From Actinernus sp. WN-2022 (taxonomy: Eukaryota; Cnidaria; Anthozoa; Actiniaria; Actinernidae), in NCBI GenBank assembly GCA_030867875.1, contig JAOWCC010000577.1, positions 149,102,344-149,166,343 of the forward strand: a stretch of 64,000 bases of DNA, written 5' to 3'. The position numbers and the translations under genes were made by a program. The first letter of the stretch is position 1; the number at the start of each line of letters is the position of its first letter. The notes under the pieces were generated by a model that was not told the DNA's origin, did not search any database, and saw only the letters and a program-made list of their open reading frames with translations. Positions 41,621-52,394 of this stretch are shown piece after piece.

Positions 41621-43406
41621 CCCGTGTTTAAATAAAGATTCATTCAATACAGCAGCTAGCCTATACCCTGGGTACCAGAAGAAATAAAAGACCCAAAGCG
41701 ATAAAGAGGCGAGAGAGAGAGAGAGAAGAAAAAGAGGAGCCTCTGGTGTTATCCGTTCATGCGCTGAGTTTCAAATCAAGAAAACACGGCAAATCGGATT
41801 TGCTGGGCCGTTGGTAAGCCCCGCCGCCCGATGAGAGGACGCATCGGGATATGACCGTAAATATTCGATTAAGCGCCCTCCTTCAAATAAGCGCCCCCTC
41901 TCGAATAAGCGCCCTCCTTCCACTGCATTTTCTGAAATAAGTGCCCCCTCTCAAATAAACGCCCCCCTCCCCCTCTCGATAATAAGAAACACGTGTTATC
42001 GGTACAAAGTCAACTTCGACATTTTATGTATCACATTCGGGTACATTACAAGCTGGTCGTTTTTCTTAGTGTTTCTACTTTGGTTTCCATGTGTGCGCAA
42101 AGTTCTTTCAATCGGTGGATCTCTCTTTCAAATCTTTCAAAAATGAAATAAGCGCCCCCTCCCGAATAAGGGCCCCCTCTCGAATAAGCGCCCTCCCCCC
42201 TCGACCCTCAAAAATTAAATAAGCGCCCCGAGCGCTTAATAGAATCTTTACGGTATCTGCAAGTACCCGTTTTCAGAATCCAATTAAGTTGCGGTTTCCA
42301 GAGGTATACTATTCTGTCAATATAATATTTAGCTTACTTCTCCGATACAGTACGGGCCGGTATTATAAGTATCGTTTTATTGAACCGAAAATCTGCTCCG
42401 GGGACACAAAGCGATTCAGCTATGCCGGTTTAGGTTTTAACTCAGAATAGTAATTATAAGTTTCGAGTCCACGAGACGCAAAGCGATTCAGCCACATTTA
42501 GATTTAACTAGTCACTAGTCGAGCAAGTTTAGCCTGCGTCGCATCCGAACTAAACCTTCGGATGCGACGCAGGCTTAGTTGAGTAATGCCAATTTAATTC
42601 CGAGTCGGATATAGCAAGTTCCGAAGCCCGGAACGCAACGACGTTTAAGTTTTAACTAGTCAGTAGTAAGTTTTTCCTTGGTAGCAGAGGTCTCTCCGTT
42701 GGGGGAGCCGAAGGTGAGCAGAGGCGAAGCGAAACCTCTGCTAGCAGGGAATAGTAACTGGTTCCGAACCTCGGGACGCAAAATTCAGCTACACTTCGCT
42801 CTCGGGCTTCTCTATCCATCGACGTATTTTTTATTTAACTTGTAAGTTAGATAACGTTTCCAAAATTCGTTTGAATGTTCTATTACGGTAACGTAAAACA
42901 ATTTCAGCCGAACAATTTCGAAGAACTAAAGTCATTTATGCCACAGTTACTAAGTAAATGTCTGAAATAAAGTCCATTAATGAGTGAACAATGTCTCTTA
43001 ATTATTAGCGGTGGGTTTCATCTCAACCGGCTGATCTAAACTCAAAGGGAACACAAAGACAGACCACAATTTGATGGCTCATGTTCTCTGTATATTTTCT
43101 GTTCTTAACTTTTTAACACTACAGAAAACAAAAGAACCATTTCAATAGAAGACAGCGGATTATAACGCCTATATCCTCAGAGGCGTGAAGACTCGGCCTG
43201 AACGAAATTAAAATACGAAAAGAATGCGGGCAAGTTGTCCCGCATTCCTTAGAGGTACTTGCAGATACACCCCGATGCGTCCTCTCAGAATGAGAATTAC
43301 CGTCACATCCACCACTCACGGTTGCACCTGGTAATGAGTATATTATCCAATCAGGGACGAGTACCAAATTCTGAACCTAATGTTCGCATGGCCTGGAAGT
43401 GAGATT

Positions 43407-44371
43407 TATTGTGTTCACACTAGAGGTTCGAGTCACTCACGACTAGCACTAATAGGGAGTCACTTACAATTAGCAAGCGTTCACATTAAACACGCACGTG
43501 AAATACGATGCACAAATATGTCAATTATACTTCCCGCTCATTCGCTCTTTCGATGTAAACAACAAAAGCGCGGGCTTGTTCAGTTGTGATTTGCTTTCGC
43601 TATCATCATGAATCGCATACGATTTCTTCGTTTTTTCGCCTCAGTTCATAAACCAATTACAAGAGCGTGTTAGAACTCAAGTGAACCGTGTAAGGAGCAG
43701 GCTGAGAACGCTACTTGTTTTGATGCGCCGTAGAATACGCAGACTTTTAATATTACGCCAGGCGTATTACGGCACGGGATTAATCAGCGAATTCAACTGA
43801 ATCAACCCACTGGTCGACAAGCCAAGGCCACAGTTTTGGTTTAACCAACTGTTTTAAAAACAACCGTTTTGAGGACTCGATGTGGAAGCAGAACTTTCGT
43901 GTTTCGAGAGCGATTTTTGACTTTATTTGTGGAATTGTCGGTCCAGAACTCAGACGAAACCATACGAGATTGAGGAAGATTCCTATAGGAGTTGTGGTCT
44001 TCAGTTTGGTCTATCTAAAATCAACATCGTCACAAATAAAGCGCGAATTGTGTTCCATATTTAAAAGCGAAAATGTAGAAGATAATAGCTACGGGAAGGG
44101 AGAGTACGAAGAATCACGTTTCCAATTTAGGTACACATGTCAAATAAGCTTCCGGGATTAAAATATCTTTGAACGCTCATTGGCTATCATTGGCCAGAAT
44201 ATTTACATTGCTGTTTCTAACCCTCAAAATAGTTGACTTGGAAATCGCAGCTAAACACCTCCGAACTATCCTTCTATGGCGCCGTAACCAATGCCAACGG
44301 GTATTCCTTGAGTGAGTGTGAACGTCTGTTAATTGTGAGTGACTCCGAAACATCCTAATGTGAACACACTA
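43407..44371 (+). mobile_element. 965-bp PIF/Harbinger-like element absent from copy 1
   Basis: Left end TATTGTGTTCACACTAGAGG and inverted right end TAGTGTGTTCACATTAGGAT. ATT is duplicated on both sides (43404-43406 and 44372-44374). Copy 1 has the empty site GTGAGATTCTCAACGG at 30679-30694. A frame at 43880-44161 encodes FRVSRAIFDFICG, then HTRLRKIPIGVVVFSL, matching the region just before the catalytic core of Harbinger DDE nucleases. The core itself is lost, so the element is non-autonomous. Confidence 0.85.
43880..44161 (+). pseudogene. Harbinger transposase remnant
   Basis: 93 codons resembling the N-terminal portion of PIF/Harbinger nucleases (FDFICGIVGPEL, then TRLRK). It degrades after VYLKS, and none of the DDE acidic residues can be identified. 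Confidence 0.65.
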
Positions 44372-44848
44372 ATTCTCAACGGATAACGCCAGATGCTCTT
44401 CTATTTGTTCTCTCTCCTCTTCTCATATCGCGCGCTTCTTTGCCTTTTATTTCTTCAAGCCTCTGGAACCCATGGTACATCTAGCCCTAAAAGTTTTAAA
44501 AACCCTTACCATCCTGAACATAAGCTTACAGGTAACTGACAAGTTCTCACTCACCTTGGGCTAGAGTTCAAAGTTAAACATACATTCGCACTTTGAGGGC
44601 ATGCTTACCACTGAAAAAGTGCCAAAATCCCAGGCATTTGTCCCAAAATATGTGCCCTCTCTGACCTGCGCTTCTTTTTTAAAAGGCAAGTTTGATTTTG
44701 AATTTTCCCTATTGCCGAATTTAAAGGCGTTTGTCTTTCGATTGAATCTGACTGTTTCCGTAAAACGGTGTAAACCGTCTAGATCCGCACCTGCTGCATG
44801 TACGCAATGGTCTTTTTTTTCCAATCTCTGTAAATATCTACCATCAGC

Positions 44849-45039
44849 ACAAGCAGCAGCACCACCCCCAGCCGCAGCACCACCACCAGTAGCCGCAGCA
44901 CCACCATGAGAAGCACCATCACCACCACCATCAGAAGCAGCAGCACCACCACCTCTACCACCAGCACCACCATCACCCGACCACTGACCTCTACCACCAC
45001 CAGCACCGTCAGCATCAGCACCACCAGCAAGCAGCACCA
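44849..45039. repeat. Copy 2 of the CAC/CAG repeat
   Basis: Identical to 31160-31350. Low complexity, no gene. Confidence 0.7.
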
Positions 45040-45168
45040 GAGGCGAGAGTCGTTTAATAAGGTTTCTCACTCTAAGTTAATAAAGGAACTCATTCTATAG
45101 CATCCAAGGTCCCACGCTAGAACTGAATGATAAGGGATTTCTCACTCATCGGTCACAGGTAGTCTCCA

Positions 45169-45349
45169 AATGCCAAATGGTTTATTTTGCGACGAAGATG
45201 CGGGGAGCCGTTACCGGGTCTCCCACGCCAGAGGCTTAAGTTTAAGTATTCCGACGAATTTAGAATGACGCCGGGTCCGTCAATCGAACCTCGGGCCACT
45301 GCGGGGAGAGAAGAGCGCCCACACCACTCCGCCATGCACTCTTGCTTCC
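45169..45349 (-). mobile_element. Copy 2 of the tRNA-derived SINE-like sequence
   Basis: Same A-box/B-box arrangement as 31480-31660. Confidence 0.45.
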
Positions 45350-46051
45350 CTCCATTAGCGGCCAACACTCCTCCCCATGTAACGTGTTATCTGGAGTATC
45401 ACAGGATCCGTTTTTGGACCTACCCTATTCTTATTATACATTACTGATGACACTATTGAGGGTATTGATTCACCGATTATGCACTTATCAATTGAAATGT
45501 AGATGGCACAAACTGTACAATGTTTGAGCGAGGCACGCTGGAACTTTGATGGGCCGGGTGCTGAATAAAAACTAGCCTCCTCCGCAGGCATCTCTAATTT
45601 TGGAAGAAATCAGATTATGGGCTCCCTGTGGCAGGTGAAGAAAAGATAGGGAGATTGGACCCCTCCCCAGTCCTCCTCTTCTCTCCCGGAGTCACAGGTA
45701 ACCCAATTCACGATTTTTAAAATCTGATTTCTTCGAAAATTAGAGATGCCTGCGGAGGAGACTAAATAAAAACACTTTCCCCATGGTATGCCACTTTTTT
45801 TTATCCCGACGATCACCACCACCGCACGTCATGGCCACCGACATAATGAAATAGAGGTGAACTGGGCTCCAATCAAAACCCCAACCCCTCCCACGAACTT
45901 TGAAAGTACATGTACGTGAAGCAAGTCAAGTAAAATCCCCACAAAAACTGGTCAATTACCATCAAATGCCCCACATATCCTCGCCCAGTACAGTCCTGGG
46001 GGAGATTTCAATTGATGTGCATTAAACTCTTTGCTGATGATACGATAATAT

Positions 46052-46462
46052 TTATTTTTTTATTTTTTATTTTATTTATTTATTTATTTACAACATTTGG
46101 GCGTAACGCCACAGGAGACAAACAATAGGACTCAAAGTCCCCTACGAGGCTTGTCTCCGCCAGCAGTAACGATGGATGTTAACGAGAAGAAAAAAGAAAA
46201 AAAGAATATATATATATACATACAATAATTAGATAATGAATGAATAAATACAAAATCAAGTACGATAATAACATTATGCTACAAATAGTTTGAATGCAAG
46301 CAGCGCAACTGGATGATATGATGATAGTAACAATAATCAACTACTTTAACACGGGCATACGGTTACAAGGTTAGAACGACGACAGAGGGGACAAGTAACG
46401 AACCAAGTTCGAATGTTGAAGGTATCAAAGACCGAGTTTAGCCTTTCAAAGTAAAGTTTTTT
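46052..46462 (-). mobile_element. ~410-bp LINE 3' tail absent from copy 1
   Basis: On the minus strand the segment ends CTCCTGTGGCGTTACGCCCA, then AATGTTGTAAATAAATAAAT and an A/T-rich tail. This is the 3' UTR and tail of a CR1/L2-type retrotransposon. Copy 1 is uninterrupted here (GATAATATATCATCGG at ~32358). Two bases (AT) of the empty site are missing and there is no clear target duplication. No coding sequence is included. Confidence 0.75.
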
Positions 46463-46465
46463 CAT

Positions 46466-47600
46466 CGGATAACCTATTTAAAGAAAGCTGAAAACTATAG
46501 ACCAATCTCGATTCTTCCTGTGATAAGTATAAAGGTCTATGGAAAAATACTGTACGAACAATTAATTGAATGCGTACAGGCGGAGAATATATCGTCTGAA
46601 CATCAATTTGGTTTCAGACGTTTTCACTCAACTGCGCCGGCGTTATTGTTTGTATCAATGAATGGTACTTTAACATGGATCGGGACCGTTACAATCTGGG
46701 TATTTTCCTTGATCTTAAAAATGCATTTGATACCGTAGACCACGAGATTTTTAGACAAATCTGTTGATTACGGTATTAGTTAAGGAGAATGCGCTTAATT
46801 TACTTTGTTCATATCGAAAGCAAATGTGCCAGGTGAATGGTAAGCTTTCTGATCAAAGAAAAATACGTTGTGGAGTTCGACAACTCTATCCTGGGCCCAC
46901 TTCTTTTCCTGCTTAAAACAAACGACTTCACAAATTTATACCAAACCTCAGGGCTGTAGGGAGGTCCTGAAAATGGTGGGGGGGGGGGGGGGGGGGGGGA
47001 GGCAAAATGAATTCTGGGACATTTTCATTCTGGGGGGGCAAAATGATGAATTCTGGGACATTTCATTGATGACAGACAGACAGACAGCGATTGTTTATTG
47101 ACTGAATTAAAAAAAAACGGAAAGCTAACTATTTAAGGCAGTGCCTTTTTTTTTCTTTTGGAAGCAATCATAAATATATTTCGAAATAGTTTTCATTAAT
47201 TTTCTTGGTGGATTTATAAGTAGCCTAAATTGTTTGTCAGCAGTTAGGTGTTGAAATTTGAGGTTGCAACGTTCTCTCAGATCTTTAGTCAATTGCCTTT
47301 TTAGGTCAGTGTAAAATCCGCAATTGGTGAGAAAATGCTTTTCATCTTCCTTTTCAATGGTACAAAAAGGGCACCGCCTCTCTTCGGGGGGAAATAAGGG
47401 CGAACATGTCTCCCCTTTTCAATCATTAAATTATGATTGCTCATTCTTAACTTAGTTAGTGAGATTCGGTGTTTTATGTTCTTTATTTGTAAGAGATAAT
47501 CCTCTAGCGCGACCTCTGTTTTGAAGGTACGGAAGGTTCTTAATTTGTTTTGCTGATTAGAGTTATTTCTATTGTCGTTAAACAAGCTAGAGACGCATTG
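46466..47600. mobile_element. Copy 2 of the LINE fragments at 32368-33501
   Basis: RT piece (+) at 46466-46958 and LINE C-terminal fragment (-) at 47099-47600, matching copy 1. Confidence 0.75.
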
Positions 47601-48608
47601 CACGATGGCAAAAAAATGACCCTTTTTGCTCCCGCTCGACCAATAACTTTATATAACTTTACAACGTTAAACCCAAATTACTTGAAACTTGGCATGCGAA
47701 TAGTTCAAGACAAGTGAACATCAAATATTGTTGTTTGATTTTAGTGATTGACAATGTGACGTCACTGCGAACGTTCGACTTTCGCGCCAAAATTTAAGAT
47801 TTTATCTTGGGTTTTAAAACTGCTTTTAACATATTCTATCCTTTAAGTGAGGATGTCCAACAAAAACCGAATTTAAATTTAATAAAACGGGATTAAGTTA
47901 TAACTGAGTAAACATGTTCAAATTTCGCGCGAAAACAAAATAATTTTAATAATTTAGCATTATTTTTCCAAATATGGTTAAAGTTCAGGGTATTTTAAGG
48001 TAGAACACGTTAAACTAAATCTGAAGGATACAGAGAGGATCGTTTATGAAAAGGAATTTGTAGATTTTTTAGTTTACAACATTGGGTATTATGTTTCACA
48101 TGACGTCATACGTACGTCTAAATGACGTCATAGAGGTATTAAGCATATAGTCCTAAATCAAAAAAACTACAAATGTTATACTTGTTCAAATGCAATATCT
48201 TTCTCATTACCTTGATTTAATTACCTTGACAGGGAAACTCCTAAATTTGACTATATATGGTAATATAACAATTAAATTCCTTAAATTCTGGCGGGAGTTT
48301 CAAAACCTAATTTTCCTTATAACTTTAGTTCTTTTTAAGCAAATCAAATCGATTTTTCGATTTTGTGTTTGTCTTAATAAAGGCAAGTTTCTCCATTCAA
48401 AAAGTCCTCACCTTTTCTTATTCGTATGTTTGGCGCGAAATTTGAACGTTCCCTGTGACGTCACGGCATTGTCAATCACTAAAATCAAACCATCACATTT
48501 GATGTTCTCTTGTCTTGAACTATCCTCACGCCAAGTTTCAAGTCATTTGGAATTTACGTTTAAGTTATTTGCCGAGTGGGAGCAAAAAGGGTCAATTTTG
48601 CCATCGTG
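47601..48608. mobile_element. Copy 2 of the 1-kb inverted-repeat element
   Basis: Same termini, TTG flanks and internal TGACGTCA sites as 33502-34509. Confidence 0.75.
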
Positions 48609-48658
48609 TTGATGACTTCTGTCAATCTCTCTTCTGGGACCCCCCTCCCTACGCCACT

Positions 48659-50819
48659 GCCACACCTAGGATATTTGCAGACGACACCAGCCTAACAGCG
48701 TTTGGAAAAAAAACTAGAAGAAACCGAAGGGGGGCTAAATTATGACTTAATATCAAGAAGTGGCTCGCTGCAAATAACCTAAACCTCAGTAAATATTGCA
48801 AACACGGAACTTATGTCCTGATTGGATCAAGATATGAAGTAAATAACCTTCCCGTGCAACCAAATGTCGTTGTCAGAAATAAGCCAATCAAGTGAGTTCG
48901 GGATTGCAAAGTACTTGGGGTTAATATAGATGAATCCCTCACTTGGGAAAAGCATGTTGATGAAATAGCTAAAAAAATCTCTGGAATTGATGCTATCAAA
49001 AGGCTTAGAGATTTTGTAGACCGCGATACGCTGGTATCCGTACATAACGCCCTAGTTCAGCCCCACTTCGACTTCAGTTGTGAAGTTTGGGACTCGACAG
49101 TCCTGAGTGCCTTGCCCAACGTCATTTGTATGGGAATGGGAATTTCTACGAGCTAGAAATGCGAAAGAATTAATGAATAAAATGCCTTACCTTGCTTCCA
49201 TAGTGTATTACTTGCTGTCTGTGTGGTAACATGGTTGATGAAGCGATTTTTCATTTCCTCCGCTAAAATCGCTTCATATCAATCCTGTTACCACACACTG
49301 ACAGTAAGTAATACACTACGGAAGCAAGGTAAGGCATTTTATTCATTAATTCTTTCGCATTTCTAGCTCGTTGAAATTCCCATACAAACGCTGTAAGTAT
49401 TAGCTAGATATTTAGAGCTTGGGCTGCCTGTGGTAGTTGCGAGTCGTTGGCTTCGTTTAATGAGCAAAATTTTATCCCTTGGCCTTAGGCATTAATTTGT
49501 TTAAGCATTTATCATACTTATTATAGGTAATTAGTTAAATTCAGTAGATTAACTTATTGGATAAGCAGATAAAGAATATTACTATTTAAATATTATTTTA
49601 TTTTATGTATTTTAATGTATCGTTTATTCAGGGGATGGTTAAAGGGATACCCGAGTGAAAAACACATTGGGGCTCAAAAGAATCTTCAACATGTTCTTTG
49701 TTCAGAAAATGTATTAAAATTTGATCAAACGTTTTTAGTATTAAGAACGAGCACCTCAAAGTTGGCCCCGCGAAGACATGGGCGCCGCCATCTTTGTTTG
49801 CATTTACGGAAGTGACGTCACTTCGTCCCACCAGCGTATCGCGGCTACTTGTCGTTGTATGATTTTCACACGCTCGGAATTAAAGTTGATATATTTTCAT
49901 CGAGATTGCAGAGGAATTCTTACAGAAACCGGAATTATGATGAAGACGACATTATGAGAAAAGTTCACAAGACTGGGAGGAGGAAGAAAAGCATTGGGAA
50001 GGCGAGAAATTATCAGACGAACAACAAGGTCTCGTAACTGCCATTTAATAACAGCAAAACAACATGGCTTAAAAGACTCGAGTGACTTCTGAATAAGTAT
50101 AAGAACTACAATGTATGTGAGGTACAGTTAAGGCGTTTATCATCCTAAAAACACCTAATAAGTGAGAGTGAGAACGCTGGTGGGACGAAGTGACGTCACT
50201 TCCGTAAATGCAAACAAAGATGGCGGCGCCCATGTCTTCGTGGGGCCAACTTTGAGGTGCTCGTTCTTAATACTAAAAACGTTTGATCAAATTTTAATAC
50301 ATTTTCTGAACAAAGAACATGTTGAAGATTCTTTTGAGCCCCAATGTGTTTTTCACTAACAAAACTTTGCATGCCGGGGGGGAATAATTCGACGTACTGC
50401 CTGCATGCTCTTCGCAAATGAAAGAAAAAGCCTATAAGCCTTCGTCAGACCTAAATTGGAGTATGCTGTATAGTGCTGGAACCATTTACAAACAGGGATG
50501 TTGATAGACTAGAGCAAGTCCAAGAAAGAGCTACACGCTTCGTACGAAATGACCACAGGTCATCTCATATGGCGCCTATTACATCAAGTATCTATGTTCT
50601 ACAAAATTAGGAATGGTTTAGTTAATATATCCTTTCCCAGTGTGTAAAGGAATTGCCTAGACCTGTAAACCGCATGCATACTTACAACCTCGTGTTAATG
50701 TCCTGTTTTCAGTTTTCTCCCTTTGTTGGATCAATCTATGGGCCGAACCTAAAGCTATTTCAAACATCTCTTTCTGAAATTTGCTGACACTGAGCCCACC
50801 CGCCATCTAAAAAGATTCT
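48659..50819 (+). mobile_element. Copy 2 of the interrupted LINE C-terminal half
   Basis: Matches 34560-36720. The 265-bp palindrome is at 49125-49389 and the 704-bp long-TIR element at 49654-50357. Confidence 0.75.
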
Positions 50820-52190
50820 GACTGCTGACCGTAACAGTATTTTGACATCACCTGCACCATAATTAATAGCCAAGTTATTATTGATTTCTTTTTACCTGTT
50901 ATTATTGCACTCACCTCGGTTCACTATATAGCACTCTTCCTTTAGTTTATACTAGATGGAAGTTCACCTTCTAAGTTCTACGTTCCTCACTGAAACTTGT
51001 CCCATGTAACATACCCATAATTACAAGAGTCCATCAGCAGAAACGAATTATAACCACTACCATTGAGAAGGCTGTTTATTTTACAGATGATTGGAAAGAT
51101 GTTCTCCAGGGTTGTTTATAGCAAATATTGCTGTACATGTACAAGAACTTGTCTTCATACTGGAAGATTTTCTGACAGCCAATAAAATTGACGATAAAAT
51201 TGTTGCCTAATGAATTTCCTAGCACAATAATATTATCACTTGTATCTTGATATGCAGAGTCCAGTTTATATTACAATAAAATCCTTTAAAACAGCCTGGC
51301 CTGTCTTATGCAGTAGACGTAGTCTGATGTTCAGGTAGCTTGCTTTTTACTCCCTGCCCTAGACTTTCTCAAAGTCCTCGCCTCTCGCTTCGATTCTCGC
51401 GCTCGCTTTTTGACCCAGTAATCGCTTACCCAGTGACTAAGCTAGTTCGACTTGGAGCAAGTCTATCCCTGTCCTTCCCATCTGACTTACCTTATTAAAC
51501 ACGAAATTCAAAGCAAAAAATGGCTCATACCAAGAGAGCATAAGAGAGAGGCTCCAACAAGCGTTCTTGTGCGATGATGATATCTAATATATCTATTCTT
51601 AGTAAGCAAGTTGAGCTGAAGCAAAGTGTGCGAGCGTGCCACAATTTCCATGGTGGCAAAATATTTTTGTAAAAAGAGATTGTTTTGCGCACTCACACAT
51701 GCTTCCGGTTACTAAAAATAGATTTTGTTAGACATTATTATCGCACACCGCACGTTACGAGATTCCCTCTCTTATTTATATTCTCCTGCCCATACTCATA
51801 TCCAATTTTTTTCATAAACAAAATATTTTCCAACAAAATTTCAATTTAGACCATAATATTGACAACACTTTAACGGCAATTTGTTCCAACAGCCAGGGCA
51901 TGTTCTTGATGGAGGGATGGATCGGATGACATTGAACAATCTGAAAATCAGGCTAGCACAGTCCTTCCTTGGGATTCTCACATGACTGTACACAGATCTA
52001 CATTATTTGGCAGCTAGTTAAACACCATACATGGTGAACTGGGACTCCAATGACCTTGGTTGTTTTTTATATATATTCCTGCCAACAAAAAGTAAGATCT
52101 GTTGAATAGTATAACTTTTAGCCACTTCAGTTTATAACAATTCAACATGAGATATTTTCATAACAATATGCTTCTTGGCTCTTGTATAGG

Positions 52191-52394
52191 TCACTGAACG
52201 GCTGGAGGTGGCTGACTTGGTGGACTTATTGTGGGTGGCTGTGACGATAGTGCAGTCTGTTGTTGTTGTTGTTGTGGTGGTGCTGGTGGTGGTGGTGGTG
52301 GTGCTGGTGGTGGTGGTTGTTGTTGTTGTTGCTGCTGTTGTTGCAATGCCAAAGCCTGTGCTTCTTGAAGCTGCTGCAATTCTTTTTGTTCTAC
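52191..52394 (-). CDS. DR1: DR1 exon 7 (Gln/Pro-rich tail)
   Basis: Acceptor TCACAG. 67 codons plus TGA at 52191-52193: LQQLQEAQALAL, a glutamine run, proline runs, a second glutamine run, then TALSSQPPTISPPSQ. The coding microsatellite differs in length from the duplicate. Confidence 0.9.
   Translation of the reverse strand, partial: VEQKELQQLQEAQALALQQQQQQQQQPPPPAPPPPPPAPPQQQQQQTALSSQPPTISPPSQPPPAVQ

Larger units (their letters stand above)
41662..44477. mobile_element. Copy 2 of the 1.85-kb foldback element, with a nested Harbinger-like insertion
   Basis: Identical to 28940-30788 in termini and interior (nested MITE at 41854-42254, hairpin at ~42530-42577) except for the extra 968 bp at 43407-44374. 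Confidence 0.7.
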
